Below, piece by piece: positions 45,374 to 57,604 of a stretch of 64,000 nt of DNA (within the stretch, counting starts at the first letter, position 1; the number at the start of each line of letters is the position of its first letter). Position numbers and translations under genes: made by a program. Under the pieces are notes generated by a model. That model was not told the DNA's origin and ran no database searches. It saw only the letters and a program-made list of their open reading frames with translations. Source of the DNA: Anaspis maculata (Eukaryota > Arthropoda > Insecta > Coleoptera > Scraptiidae); the NCBI GenBank assembly GCA_949128115.1, contig OX421964.1, forward strand, positions 15,090,892 to 15,154,891, in the 5' to 3' direction.

Positions 45374-46230
45374 ACTTAGACTTGAAATTTGGTGTGCAGA
45401 CATGGTTTTTCCGTGGAATGAGCCCAATAGTTTTTGACTGTCATCTGTCAAACAGAACTGTTCACTATCAACAAATGTCAGAAGCTATATATCCCACGGA
45501 TCTCGACTTGCAATATGTTATTTGAAAGCCCTGAAAAACTGTATTCAGCACAGTTGAATGTATTGTCCTATCTGTTATGTCGAATAATGAAAAATGTCAA
45601 AATTCAAAACTTCATCATTCAATTATATTTAAAACCTATCCGATGGATATTGGAATTAAATTTTGGCAGGAAGCAACACAACAAAAAAAGTTATATTACC
45701 GAGAGGGGCATTTCACCTGTGTTTTGACCAGGAGGACTCGCTTTTTGATCTCGAAAATTCATTCCCACTCGCGGGGATCGACTTTTTTGGAAAAATTCCA
45801 ACTGATATCGAAAGTAGATGGAATTGAGCGTCGTGTAGATCCATTTTCAAAATTAACACGGTACCAGTTTTCTTACGGTAATTTTTCCACAATGAAATTA
45901 GCACATTTCGTGAATTTGAAAAAACTGCAATGCAGACTTTGACATGCAGTGTGAGCCCCACGAAATATTGATTTTAGGTGCAGACATGCTGGGAATTGAA
46001 CTTGAAAAAAAGATTGAAATAATTTTTGGAAGAAAAACTTTTGAGACCCACGGTTTTCGAGTTTTCCTCTCTGGAAAAACTTAAAATTTTCCAACTTTTT
46101 CTCCCGTGAACAGATTTTCAGTGCTATTTTAAACAGGGAGTAACTGGGTCATGAACATTCTCCAACAATTTTTTCTCAACTTCACGAGAATTTTCCGGTT
46201 GAAAATGTAAAACCGGCCTGGGTTTTCGAA
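45374..46230. repeat. Dispersed repeat, copy A
   Basis: Aligns in direct orientation with 58249-59190. Shared landmarks are GAAAAACTGTATTCAGCACA, TTTTGGCAGGAAGCAACA and GGTGCAGACATGCTG. Both copies have unrelated frame-breaking changes, so coding is unlikely. Confidence 0.7.
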
Positions 46231-46729
46231 ACCGGACTTGAATGATGGAGCTTGGAGTGAAGCTTTTAATTGATTATTTTTAGAATGATTTGGAATAAGA
46301 TTTGATGTTTTCCCGGAAAATTCAAATTTTCCTGACAAAATTTTCAATTTCTTGCAAATTATTTTCAATCTCTCTTTCTAATTCTAACTTTCCACCCGGA
46401 GGGGCGTTTCGAGAAAAAAAATTCCAGAGGTTCCTGGGTACTAGTCGGAAAAGTTTTGGGGTGACACAGCCGATTTTTTTAACGGTAGAAGCTAAAACAA
46501 ATAACGAGCTGGAGTGAGAGCTAGAGTTATTTCACAACAGGGGATCTATGAACAGAAGAATAATATAATAGGTTCAAAGTACGATTTCACTGTCTGGTAA
46601 TTCCAAAAATGGGCGAAGATACCCCCGAAAAGGTGAAAAACTCGAAAGAACGGAAAAACCGAAAATGCTGGAATAAAATGTTGCAGTGTCGTTTTTGAAG
46701 CCACAAGTCAGCGAAATGTGAAAAAAATT

Positions 46730-49115
46730 ACCCCGGAGCCTGGCGGCCCACCCTGGTATCGTGTGAAAATGAAGAATGAAGGGCTTATTCTAGAAGATTT
46801 TTTATCTAAGCCCGCGTTTTCAAGTTAAATTTTTTTTTTGTCAGTTTTAGGCTATAAAAGATTTATCAAAAACCGGCCCCGGAGCCCTTTGGTCAGCTCT
46901 GGTATCATTAATCGTGCAGGGCTCCCGCTAATCTGGAAAACCTGGAAAACCTGGAGAATTCACTATTTGAAAATTTTGGTCAGGAAATGTCATGAAATTT
47001 TGAAAAAAAAAATGAAAAAATCAAGGTTTTTTTCTGAGGGTCAGGGAATTCGTAAACTGAGCAACTTTTTTTTCATTTTTCAAATCTGTTATCGCTCCTA
47101 GTCATCAATCATGCAGTTAACATGTTTTGTGTTTGCCGAAAAAATTGATCGCTTTATTTTACCTGCTACCCACAACTATTTCTTTTATTAGGTGCTTGAG
47201 AATTTCTTTACTCAGTAGTCAGGGAAAACTCACGACCATCCATGGTCTGTAAAATCAGGGAAAAAGTCAAAGAAATTTGACTCCATTGACTAGCGAGAAC
47301 CCTGTCGTGAGAATTTTCGTAAATCGGCAGAATCGAATGATCTCTTGTCTCATTTGGAGAATAAAATGCCGTTAGAAGATTTTTGATTAGAGCCTGCGTT
47401 TTCGATTTGCAAAGTTGTTTTTTTGAAAAAAATTGATAATTTCGAAATTTTCCCGAAAAAATTGCTCGGTAGACCTTTCAGCACCTGAGATCCATGAAAT
47501 TATCGGGTTTTTTTGACCGCAATTTTTTTTGCGTTCAATATAGGCTCATTCAAGAAAAAAATGCGATCTGTATTCTTAGAACGACCAGGTCATATTTTCA
47601 GTCAGCTGAACCCGAAAAATTTCGTTTGTTTTGCAAATATGTAAGGAATTGACCTAATTATGGAAATTGCGTCGTCGAATGTCGCTTTCGAGGCTACAAA
47701 GTCTGCGAAATGTCAAAAAAATCGACTCCGGAGCCCTTAGCCCGACCCTGGTGTCATTATTCGTGAAAATTTTTGAGAATCGGTACCATGGCTTGATCCG
47801 CCGTTTCATTTGGAGGATAAAGTGCCGTTAGGAGATTTTTTATTAAAGCCCGCATTTTCAAGTTAGCACTGTTTTTTTGCAAATTTAGACTTTCAGAAGA
47901 TTTATCGGTTTATCTCAGCTTCAGTACCACCGAAAATTGTCCTTCAAGAACCTGATGCTAAAGTTTTCTAGAGCGCATCTGTACGCGATGGTCTCGATAA
48001 CCGGGAAAATCGTTTTCGTGAACGTGAAGATACCATGGTCCTTTAATGGCTGTTAATGGCGACGGCATAACGGCTCGGAGCGAGTGTAACTCGGAGTACG
48101 GAGTGTAATTTCCATTTTTCGGCCAGTCGGAATCGAAAAATTCGGGGTTCTTCTGCAAATATAGGAGGGATTGACCCAACTGTGAATATTCCAACTACGA
48201 TTGTCGTTTCTGAAACCCAAGAAGTCTGCGAAATGTGAAGAAAAACGGCCTTGCGACCCCTGCTTTGGCTCGGTCCTGGTGTCATGGGCGCCCGGAGGGG
48301 GGGGCAAGGGGGGGCACTTGCCCCCCCCTGGCTCCGGAGCAGCTGAATAAATTCTTCCTTACGAAAAAAAAAAGTTTTTCGAGAAAGGAAAAAAAAATTC
48401 ATTTTCGAAAGAAAAAACTTTGAGAAGGTAATTTACATTTTCTTGAATTGTTAGAGCAATTTGAAATTTCATTAGGCTTCTACCTAAATTAGATAGCTAC
48501 CCGTAAAGTCATAAAATAGGTAGATAGGTAGGTAGGTAGGTAACGATCTGCAATTTGTGCATTCCAGCTACCAGCTCCACTGCCCAATATAGGGTGAAAT
48601 GATTATGTTATTTTTTCCGTTTGGTATAAACACTGTAAAGAGCTTTGGATTAAAAGCAGTTTATTATCAAAACATTTCTAAGAACTAATAAGCCACTAAA
48701 AAGCTGCAGACTGGTGGGGGCAGAGGGCTGCCGCTGTGCCGCAGCGCTGCTTGCTCTACACTTGGTTATTCAGTTATCCAGTAATTCAGTCGTTATTTAG
48801 TAATTCTATGTTTCCTTATTTTTCGCACAATAATTATTATCACCATTATTATTATTATTATTCGAAAAAATTTTCACCTGCGGCGCTAATCTAAAGGACT
48901 TCGCAAATTAGGCCAGGTAGGTATGTTACGTTCTCTAACTAAAGCTATTTGCCCCCCCCCTGACAAAAATCCTGCGGGCGCCCATGCCTGGTGTCACTAT
49001 AATCTTCTGAATTTTCGGGAATCGGCACAATCAAATGATCCGTCGTCTCATCTTGAAGAATAAAGTACCGTTAGATTTTTCATGAAAGCCCCGCATTTTC
49101 GAGCTAGGACTGTTT
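46730..49115. repeat. Diverged long-period tandem array
   Basis: A block recurs at about 46735-46835, 47300-47415, 47730-47870 and 48985-49110, with partial copies at 46880 and 48245. The order is GAGCCC then CTGGTGTCATTATTCGTGA, then AATCGGCA, GTCTCATTTGGAG, AATAAAATGCCGTTAGAAG and AAGCCCGC.TTTTC. Spacing is irregular (about 430-570 bp between well-aligned copies). One unit is interrupted by the 704-bp MITE. No consistent reading frame. Confidence 0.65.
48283..48986. mobile_element. MITE with CATGGGCGCCCG ends
   Basis: CATGGGCGCCCG at the left and CGGGCGCCCATG at the right, flanked by CCTGGTGT on both sides (48275-48282, 48987-48994). Two further flanking bases also match. G- and C-runs lie just inside both ends. 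It interrupts a unit of the tandem array. Confidence 0.75.
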
Positions 49116-49280
49116 CTTGAGGAAGGAAGGAAAGAGCATATAATTTGCCCCTTCGCAGTATAAGTTAGAGGTTATAGGAAGTGGATGACGTTAGTAGGGT
49201 AGGGTTCACGCCACAAGGAACTTGACATAAAATATAAATCAATCACATTCGGTCATCTGTGTCCCACAGATATTATAATT

Positions 49281-50118
49281 TGGCGGATTTACCCATGGGC
49301 GCAGTGAACGCGCGCCCAGGGCCTAACGCGCGCTATCAAAGGGGCCCAGCGGAGGCCCCTTTTCATGACTGTTTTTTTCCCTTCATTTTTGTAAATTCGA
49401 AGTTTGTAAAAATTTTTCTTAAATAGATGTATGCTAGTTTCTGGGCCCTGCCCCCTCCCCCCCTTCCGCCCTTTCAGTCTCATTACTTCAAACCTGCACA
49501 TTCTCAACTTCACTTTATATACCTACTTCATTCACAAAACAAGAGGCCTCTGTTTGAGAGTTCGAGCAGGGCTTTGTTTTATATGTATTAATTTTTCATT
49601 TTTTCTTCATATAATAATATTAATGATGATTGATTGGTATATAATAATGCTCGGTATATAATGTGTATTTATGTAACCCGAGTTTAGTGGCGTAGCGGCC
49701 TAGCTAGGTGGCTGAGGGCCCCCGCGAAAACTGTTGGGAGAGGGCCCTTCTCCCCCACTTTTTTTAACCTTAAAAAAATCTGTTTTACATCTTTTTCCAT
49801 TTTCATTTGCTTTTGAATTCAATTTTGATTACCTGTTTTGTGTCGACTGTTGACTAAAAAACACTTATTCTTATTACTATCAACATTCATATTATTATCC
49901 GCAAAAAAATTCTGCGCGGCACGCCTCCCTCCCCCAGACCCCCCTTGGGGGCCTCTAAAGGTGCGTTCTGTCAGCTTATTTAGCAGCAAGTTTTAATTTT
50001 CGTCGTAAGCGCAGCTCTTACGAACCAGCCTCCTCAGAACAGCCAATAAGCGGTGCTGCGCTTACGGCTGAAATTAAAACTTGCGACTAAATAAGCTGAC
50101 TGAACGGGTAAATCCGCC
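49281..50118. mobile_element. Inverted-end unit, TGGCGGATTTACCC
   Basis: TGGCGGATTTACCC at the left and GGGTAAATCCGCCA at the right. G/C-rich GGGCCC and GGGGCC segments lie inside, and GTAGCGGCC near 49690. It includes a smaller MITE at 49969-50100. No target duplication seen. Confidence 0.55.
49969..50100. mobile_element. 132-bp MITE, TCAGCTTATTTAG ends
   Basis: TCAGCTTATTTAG with AAGTTTTAATTT and CGTAAGCGCAGC is paired with the inverse on the right side. CTG lies just outside each end and may be a 3-bp duplication. Confidence 0.7.
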
Positions 50119-50560
50119 ACATACAATATATACTACTCCAAACTAGATGAGTGACTCTCAGATGCCCCCCCTCCCCATAAAAAATTTCGCATGACAAACA
50201 AAACTCCAACTGGGTCTGGTTGGTACCTACTTTAGTACCACCTACTACTAACTAACCAACTAATCCTACTAGAGGACTAGGACTAGGACTAGGAACTAGA
50301 AGTAACTAGAGTAGGTAACCAAATGATTGCTGCAGACAAAACCAAAAGCTTTGCTGTCTTCGCCTTGAGTCCTACCTGTCTGCGATAAATGACCCTATAA
50401 TTATTTCTCTTTTCCGTCAGGCGGTGTTGATTACTTTGGCTCCCGCTTTGGCTCCATGTAAAAATTGGTCGTTATCGATTCTAGCTGCAATGGTCGCTGA
50501 TGAAATAACTATTTGACATTTAAGGACAAAGTTATTTATATTGGTGAAATAAAGACATTA

Positions 50561-50830
50561 TTGCGGAATCAATCCGTGTGGGTTTTTTCTAAGAAAGAAA
50601 TTCACCATTCAGGTCCTTTTGGAAAGCTACAAGGATGTAGGTACTTTAGTTTGAGCCTACAAACATTTTTATAATAGAAAAATAATTTAACAAGTGTGGG
50701 TACTTCTTTTGAAAGCCATGCAGATAGGTATAGGTTCAGAATGCCTCCATATTATGCGGTTTTATCTAGGTACTGGTTTTTGAAAGTAAATTTACCTACA
50801 TCTTCTTCACAAAGCTGAACACATTACGGG
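50561..50830. repeat. Fragments of two dispersed repeats
   Basis: 50561-50660 matches half of the palindrome at 27241-27463 (GGAATCAATCCGTGTGGG, AGCTACAAGGATGTAGG). 50690-50830 matches 43369-43465 (GTGTGGGTACTTCTTTT, CTCCATATTATG). Neither has its own paired ends here. Confidence 0.6.
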
Positions 50831-51396
50831 AGTCCATACCACCGCCTCTGTTTATGTTTATGTGATAAGTATATGGTTTATGTTATCCCAGAATAGCGAA
50901 TCCTCATGGCACCCCCGAGGTAAACGGCGATGTTTACCTAATGCAAAGTGCCGGTTTGTTGATTCTTCACTCCAGGCCAGGGTCCTCATGACAGTCACGT
51001 GATGCCGATGCCCCTGCCCTTGTATGCCCTGCCCGCGCCCGGTCTATGCCCTGCCCCAAACGGCTGGGGCTACGCCACTGCAGAACGTACCAGAAGCCTC
51101 ACTTCATCTCCAGTGATGCCAACCCAAGGTCGGACCAAGCGAGAGTCGGAGCAATGATAAGTCGGAACAAGCCGACGCACCCATTAAATTGACAGAATGA
51201 CAGATCGTTGGAAATTCGATCATTTCGGAGTGATCCGTGCGTTTGATTCGGCATAAATTTATTGCAAGTGCATATATTAGCAGGTTTGATGTGCATACAA
51301 GCTATTATTTGTACATTTTCATTGAAAATTGTTTCCACAGAATGTATTGAACTCACACACAGCTCATGTGCGTGCCAGCCCAAACAATTATTTGAA

Positions 51397-51437
51397 GCCG
51401 GCTGGTCTAGCGGTTAGGATTTCGCCTTCGTATGCGA
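51397..51437 (+). repeat. 5' half of a split tRNA-derived SINE
   Basis: Contains the A-box-like GGTCTAGCGGTTAGGATTT. It ends with the 16-bp TCGCCTTCGTATGCGA, which recurs at 57907-57922 right before a matching B-box. The tRNA-like head is therefore interrupted here. Confidence 0.65.
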
Positions 51438-51634
51438 ATATATGTCACAGGTAAAAATCAAACAACGACTATCACTAGGCGCAGGGTTTTGGCCAATTTT
51501 TCCTGCCCTGCTGAAAGTGCCCGCATTGAACCGAAAAAAAATAATGAAAACGGTCGAAGAAGGTTTTCAACTTCGGGATGAATGTGGTTAGTGAAACAAA
51601 TTTATTGAACGGATCCAATAAGGAGTTTCTTCAA

Positions 51635-51990
51635 GCAGGTCGAATACGGGGAACAAAGGAAAATACGGAACAGGTTCAAAAAGGAATTTTGGGAACGTTT
51701 ATGAAGCAGGGCGAATGCGGGGAACAAAGGCAAATACGAAACAGGTTCAAAAAGGAATTTGGGAATGTGTATGAAGCAGGGCGAATGCGGGGAACAAAGG
51801 GAAATACGAAACAGGTTCAAAAAGGGTTTTGGGAATGTTCGTGAAGCAGGCTGAATGCGGGCTAAAAAGGGAATAATGAAACAGGTTCAAAAAGCGTTTT
51901 GGGAATATTTATGAAGCAGGTCAAATGCGGGGAAAAAAGGGAAATACGAAACAGGTTCGAAAAGGGCTTTTGGATTGTTTATGAAGCAGA
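51635..51990. repeat. 70-bp tandem array, five copies
   Basis: Units start near 51641, 51712, 51782, 51852 and 51922. The core reads CGAATGCGGGGAACAAAGG, then AAATACGAAACAGGTTCAAA and TATGAAGCAGG. Open frames over it merely translate the repeat. Confidence 0.9.
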
Positions 51991-52955
51991 CTGGAATGAT
52001 ATCTGGAAGAAAAAAATGTCCCCGAAAAAAAATCTGGTTCAACCTCGTCAAATCCCATTTTTTTTTTATGAAGATCTGTTCAAATTAATTTGAATGAGGG
52101 GACGCGACGTTATTTCTAAGAACATTTTCCAGGAACGCTCTTAGGGACGTTTAATTGATGTCAAACAGGTAGAATTTTGTACACATACCTTTTAAATTCA
52201 AGGACACATCGTGGAATTTTGGTTAGGTATACCTACCGAATATTTAGCAGAAATATCCACAAAAATTATTTTTTGCACTGTCTATACAAAAAGCGTCATT
52301 TTACTCCCTCAATCCCTCAAATGCAGGAGTAATGTTTGATGGGACAACAATAAAGCTGCAGATACACAAGACACAGTTATTTATTATTGTAATAATAATA
52401 CACCATAATACTGTAGTGTGAAAACTGGGAACTTTAATGGCGTTTCCTTACTTTATCGTTTTAATTTTTGACTTTAATAATTATGAGTTTATCAGCTTTT
52501 TTCTTTGGTCTCGCTCGTCCTGGGTCGAAGGATTTTTTCTAGATCCATCCTGTGATCCAGCAATTCTAAAAAAAATACATATGTATAGTTATAGGTACAG
52601 TACGGTTACGATTGCATAAATGGAAACACTTGACATCACTTGTCATCTTTATTTTCCATATTTTGACCGACTGAAGTAATCTCCTTATGGGAACTTGGCT
52701 AGCCACAGAAGAGAACGTTTATTTTGTGCTGTCGTAAAGATTGAATAGAAAAATCAAATAATACCAGCTCAAATTGAAAAAGAAAAACAGTGTCAGTGTC
52801 AAAGTGTTTCCATTTATGCGATCGCAACTATACTTAGGCAGTCTAAACAGCCTATAGAACTATGAATCTAATATGAACAATATTCACAGTATAATAATTG
52901 TTGAGTATAGAGGTACATGGTTTTATTGCTTAAGAATAAGTTGGTGTCAAGAGAA

Positions 52956-53117
52956 GGTACGATCGCACGCAAAATAAACGGAGACAGTGTTTCGCACGGA
53001 GTGTACCGATTTACTGCATTTTGGCTTGGTGTCACAGTGACAAGAAGGCTAAAATTCATTAAATCAGTACACTCCGCGCGAAACACTGTCTCCGTTTATT
53101 TTGCGTGCGATCGTACC
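52956..53117. mobile_element. 162-bp MITE with long perfect ends
   Basis: GGTACGATCGCACGCAAAAT and about 35 more bases are matched inverted at the right with one or two changes. The stem includes CGGAGACAGTGTTTCGC and GGAGTGTAC. The near-perfect stem suggests recent activity. Confidence 0.85.
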
Positions 53118-53127
53118 TCAAAAGATA

Positions 53128-53572
53128 CAGGGTTATTCATATCAAAGGACCACTCAAAATATCTCCCTCAAATTTTTGATTTTAAAAAAACTCAAGTAAC
53201 TACTCCCATTTTCAGAGAACATGAACGCTTCTAACGATACAAAACGTTTTTTTATTTCAAAATTGTATGGGGGGAGTATAAAAATCGTTGTTTTTTGTGC
53301 AATCCCTATATATTTTGTTTATGAGACCTGGTGGAAAATTTTTGGTAGAGATTGAAGATGTATAAATATTCCTAATAATTATGGTTGTTGGTTTCTAGGG
53401 TCTGCAGAAAAAAGTGAAATTTTTGTACACGGCGTACAAGTTTAAAAAAAAAAAGTTCTGTATCGAAAGAAGCGTTGATTATTTCTGAAAACTGAAGTAC
53501 CTACTTGAATTTTTTTTCAAGTCAAAAAATAAGGGAGAAATTTTGAGAGGCCATTTGATATGAATGATCCTG
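53128..53572. mobile_element. TA-flanked MITE, CAGGGTTATTCATATC ends
   Basis: CAGGGTTATTCATATCAAAGG at the left and the inverse TTTGATATGAATGATCCTG at the right, TA on both sides. Non-coding, 10 bp after the previous MITE. Confidence 0.7.
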
Positions 53573-53749
53573 TACCTAATAATCAGCATCAAAATGCTCA
53601 GCTTTGCCCTAATTTAATCGACTTCATATAACTTAAGGACTAATTTGTTTTATAAATTGAATCTTCACACCCATCATTATTTTTTTCAATGTTATAATAA
53701 CAATAATTATCAATCACCATGAACCACTGACTGTTTCCGGGATCACTGC

Positions 53750-54110
53750 CTCCGTCCTCATGATCGAGGTTTGGTACGTTTTTGGATGTAGGTAGGTACC
53801 ACCAACATCAGCAGTCTCCATGTCGGCTGCCTCCTCAGGTTGACCCATGGTTGTGTCCACCAATGTCCAGCTTGCAACTTGCAACCTTAGTGCCAAGTTT
53901 CACGTCCAGCTGATCGGTTGGTGGTTTTTCCAAAACTGTTAAGACCTCCACATCAGGTTCCGTCTTTTTTTTCTCCTCGTTTTTCTCCAATATTAACTTG
54001 GACGTTATCTCAAGGTTCGATGGTTAGCGGTTCTTTCGACTTCGCCCGGGGTAACTTCCATCTCGATCTCGTCGATGCTTTTATAAATGGCATAAGGTCC
54101 CTGTGGAAGA
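53750..54110 (-). pseudogene. Decayed coding segment, unrecognised
   Basis: Minus-strand frames give PQGPYAIYKSIDEIEMEVTP up to a stop. In a shifted frame follows EKNEEKKKTEPDVEVLTVLE, then KPPTDQLDVKLGTKVASC. Composition is exon-like and acidic/lysine-rich. The frame changes and stops suggest a dead gene fragment or captured exon. No domain recognised. Confidence 0.35.
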
Positions 54111-54111
54111 A

Positions 54112-56350
54112 TTAGATTTAAGTTCTTTAATTCATGAAAGAACGCACTTCCACCACAATAGGTGATAAATACTTAGATGCTTTCTTAATTCAAGCCAAAT
54201 AAAAAAATACATAGTTACACTACCACTACAATCATATTACATTATTATCTACAACGAGCGTGAAATAATGCCAATGAACCGAAACCTTCCTGAAATCTTT
54301 GTAGATGAAATATTATATGATGTAGGTAATGTTAAAAGGTCTTATTTAGTTTGCGAGGTCACTCTCGTTTCGTCCTGCTCACAAAATAATTTCTGTCAAT
54401 TTCAACACATGCATCATATATAGGTAGGTAGCTATATCCTTTATATTTTTCTAGTCATCGATATTTCTATGTTGCAAATATGCTCGTACTCAGGGGCTGT
54501 TTAGTAGGGAACCATCCAACAAGAGGTCTTGAGGAGGATTAAATATTATCATAACAGAAGAAAACAGATTTCACGAGATTTTTCAAAGCAAGTTTTCTAA
54601 AGTTTGGGGTCTCGTACAAAATTAATAAACCTAGTTATGATATTATATGATATGAATTAAAATAGCACGAAGTCAGTACATGTTAAAAACTTGTAACAAA
54701 AATAGAGATACCTACGAGGATACCTATCTATTGAGAAGGTTCTTAACAAAATATACTTGTACATATTAGAGAGCTTATACCGGCTGATTCGAGGGCTGAT
54801 TAATGATTTATTATAGTTGTGCATTGTTAGGATGGCCTTCTGCTGAAAACGCGCATCTGATGGGTTGCCCTTTAGGTATATGCCATATGCCATGAGTGTA
54901 GCAGGTTCTTTATATTTTCCAGATGTGGACTCTGTGGAGGCAATAATGGTCTAAACTTGTGAAATGCACCGATATATCGCTCGACCTTCCACGGGTTGTT
55001 TATAGGAATCCCTAATAATTCTTTTTGGCTTTTATTTTAATCGCATTGACTCTTATTGTTTTCTATTTTATAAACCGTGGGGCCGGGCGTGCGTTTTGGA
55101 AGGAATAAGTACCTAATTCGGCATTGAAAAAGTTAGGTGTTTATATTCATAAGTAGGCACTTACTACCTAAGTAAATATATATAAGTAGGTATAACTGTA
55201 AATTGGAACTCAATTTCAAATTGGGAATAATCATATGGGTCCTAAAACAACTTCAAACTGCATGAGAGCAATGATTAGTTCATTTTCGAGAAGAGCAGTG
55301 TATAGGTGTTTATCAAATTCTATTGTTCTTCTTGTCATAACTTAGTCCAAGAAGTATCATGGATATTCAAAAATCACATAAATGAGCTCTAACGGTGAGA
55401 GAAATTTAGCGTAGGTAGGCGCCCTCAAAAATTTCGAATTATTTTTCCAAAAATCACTATTCTATACCTAATCATAAAAAGCCCCACCTTCCCCGATTCT
55501 ACCTATCGAGCAGAATATATAGATATGGTATACCCGGTATTATAGCTGTATACCTACCTATACTTACAACAGTTTATTTATTGTGAGAGTGTTTTAGACA
55601 GCGAGACAGCGTATCATCCACGCAACAATGTTTGAACGCGATTCTGTAAATAATTAGATTCTATAACGCTTATTCTTTTATGTAAAAAATCCTGTCGGCC
55701 ATTGGCTGTTTTCTAGGCAGTAACAGAATAACAGAGCGTTTATGGATTGTTATTTTTTAGAGAATCGAGAATCGCACCATGAATTGTTATTACTTAGATA
55801 TATTATTGTTATTATTGTGATATAATAGTAAATAATAGTACATACCTCCCATCTGTGAGAAGATCAGAAAAATGAAAAAAAAACACTGAATCACTGTAAA
55901 AATCGCTGTGGAATCACAATTGTTATTACACTCGCGTCGCAAAGAAATCATGCACATGCAGGGACTAGAATAAGTCAGCAACGAATGATCTATCATCTAT
56001 TCTGAACCCATAGACTCTAAACTAAACCATTTGTTATACGCTTGTGTCCGGTGATGGGAACTGATCCACCAACTATAGCTTTTACCACTTTGCCGGTGAG
56101 CTTTTACGTGGGCTTTTACCCATCAATACGCATCAATACCTACTTCGTTTCATGATGGTCATCGTACGGCCAGGCCAACAATAACTAATGAACCTAACCA
56201 AATTCTGTACCTTTTGAGCCCTGAGTTAGGTACCTACCTATTTAAATTATTATTTAGTATGTATTATAAATCAGTTTTTGATGGATTGAACCGTACAATA
56301 ACCATGGCGTACAACCATGCGTACAACATACAATACATAATTAATACAGG
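54112..56350. other. Unassigned AT-rich stretch
   Basis: Many TAGGTA/TACCTA short repeats (54421, 55155-55195, 55550) and AT-rich sequence. No exon, paired ends or RNA gene recognised. Confidence 0.4.
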
Positions 56351-56539
56351 TACTGGTGTCCCGGAATAAGTGTTAAAAAAATTCACAGGGAGATAGAAAA
56401 TTGAAAAATCACGGAACATTTTTCAATTAACATTGCAAAGGTTCGCAAACGTATAATAACGGAGATACAGGCCTTCAAAGTTGTAAATTAAAATATCGTT
56501 TTTTTTTCATAACTTTTGAACCCTTCAACTTATTTTGCT

Positions 56540-57225
56540 CAAAATCAAACCAAAGCTTACTGAAATAGGTATCTATCGAACAATGATAACGCATTTTATC
56601 AAACATTTTCAGGAGCAAACATAATAGGGGGTACCTTCCCCTTTTTCCCCCTATTTTTTCTCCCCTGATTATTTTTGAGGATCGTTTTAATTGTTGAATT
56701 CTCCGTTCAATTTAGAGGAGAAAGTTACTCGTGCAAAACTTTGATTCGAGGCTTCGTTTATGAGGTAACTATTTGGGTTTGAAATTTCGGAAAAAATCTC
56801 AAAATCTCCATGCACTTTCAAGAGCCCAGTTTTTTTTCGTGAAAACTTCTCGTTTTCAGAAAAAATGCTTATGTATCAACTTGAAACACCTAGAAAACCT
56901 ATTTGAATTGAGGAATCATGTGTTTTCTTGGATTTTAATTTTTAGGCCTTTGGAAGCGGTGTTCTCGAGATGTTTTCCGGAGTTTCAAACACAATAAAAA
57001 ACTCAAAAACGAAGCCTCTAATCAAAATCTTCTGGAGTAACTTTCTTCTTCAAATTGAACGTGAAATCCAAAAATTGAAACGATTCCAAAAAATAAGTAG
57101 AGGAGTAAAAAATAGGGGGAAAAAGGGGAGAGAACCCCCTATTATCTTTGCCCCTAGAAATTTTTCTATGTAATGCTATACCATTGTTCACTAGAGACCA
57201 ATTTCAGTAAACTTTGTTCTGAATT
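56540..57225. repeat. Palindrome, about 690 bp
   Basis: The arms meet near 56880. GCTTACTGAAAT and CATAATAGGGGGTACCTTCC on the left correspond to inverse sequence AACCCCCTATTATC and ATTTCAGTAAACTTTG on the right. GAGGCTTCGTTT / AACGAAGCCTC lies nearer the centre. Confidence 0.7.
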
Positions 57226-57269
57226 TGAACAAAATCGATTCCTGTTCCAGAGCAGTGGTTTTCAAACCG

Positions 57270-57604
57270 CATTGAAGGTGATTGGAAAATGTCGAATATC
57301 TTTCTGATTGACCCGTGCCACAAGCTATTCTTATTCATCCTGTTGGAATATGGTGCTCTTTTACCCGATTCAATATCGTGCTTTTCAAACCGCATTGGGT
57401 GTGATTAAAAAATGTGAAGAATCTGCCTGATTGACTCGTGCCACGATCTATCCTTATTCATCCTGATTGAAATATGGTGATTTTTTGCCCGATTCAATAT
57501 TATGCTCTCAAACCGCATTGAGTGTGTTTGAAAAATGCCGGGAATCTGCCTGATTGACCCGTGCCACCAGTGATCCTCATTCATTCTTATTCAGCATTGT
57601 AACC
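57270..57604. repeat. About 122-bp tandem array, three copies
   Basis: Units near 57270, 57392 and 57514 begin GCATTG and share CTGATTGACCCGTGCCAC, CTTATTCATCCTG and CCCGATTCAATAT. The last copy runs into the right terminus of the 51506-57722 element. Confidence 0.85.

Larger units (their letters stand above)
43879..51182. mobile_element. 7.3-kb TIR element with exact 8-bp TSD
   Basis: The left end GGGTGCGTCGGCTTGTTCCG and about 72 further bases are repeated inverted at 51091-51182 with about one mismatch. A weaker GTGGCGTAGC match follows inside. ATTAAATT lies directly outside both ends (43871-43878, 51183-51190) in direct orientation, an exact 8-bp target duplication. This is a recently moved unit. 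No transposase domain is visible inside. The content is a MITE, retroposon fragments, a long diverged tandem array and further nested insertions. The 8-bp duplication allows hAT, P or Merlin-type enzymes. Confidence 0.8.

Noticed and set aside
45577..45942. 121-codon plus-strand frame
   Set aside because: Lies in an old dispersed repeat; the related copy at 58249-59190 does not preserve the frame.
51578..51844. 88-codon repetitive open frame
   Set aside because: Translation of the 70-bp tandem array; no start context or composition like the host exons.
51635..51990. Regular 70-bp repeats considered as a CRISPR array
   Set aside because: No constant repeat with unique spacers, no cas genes, and the window is eukaryotic.
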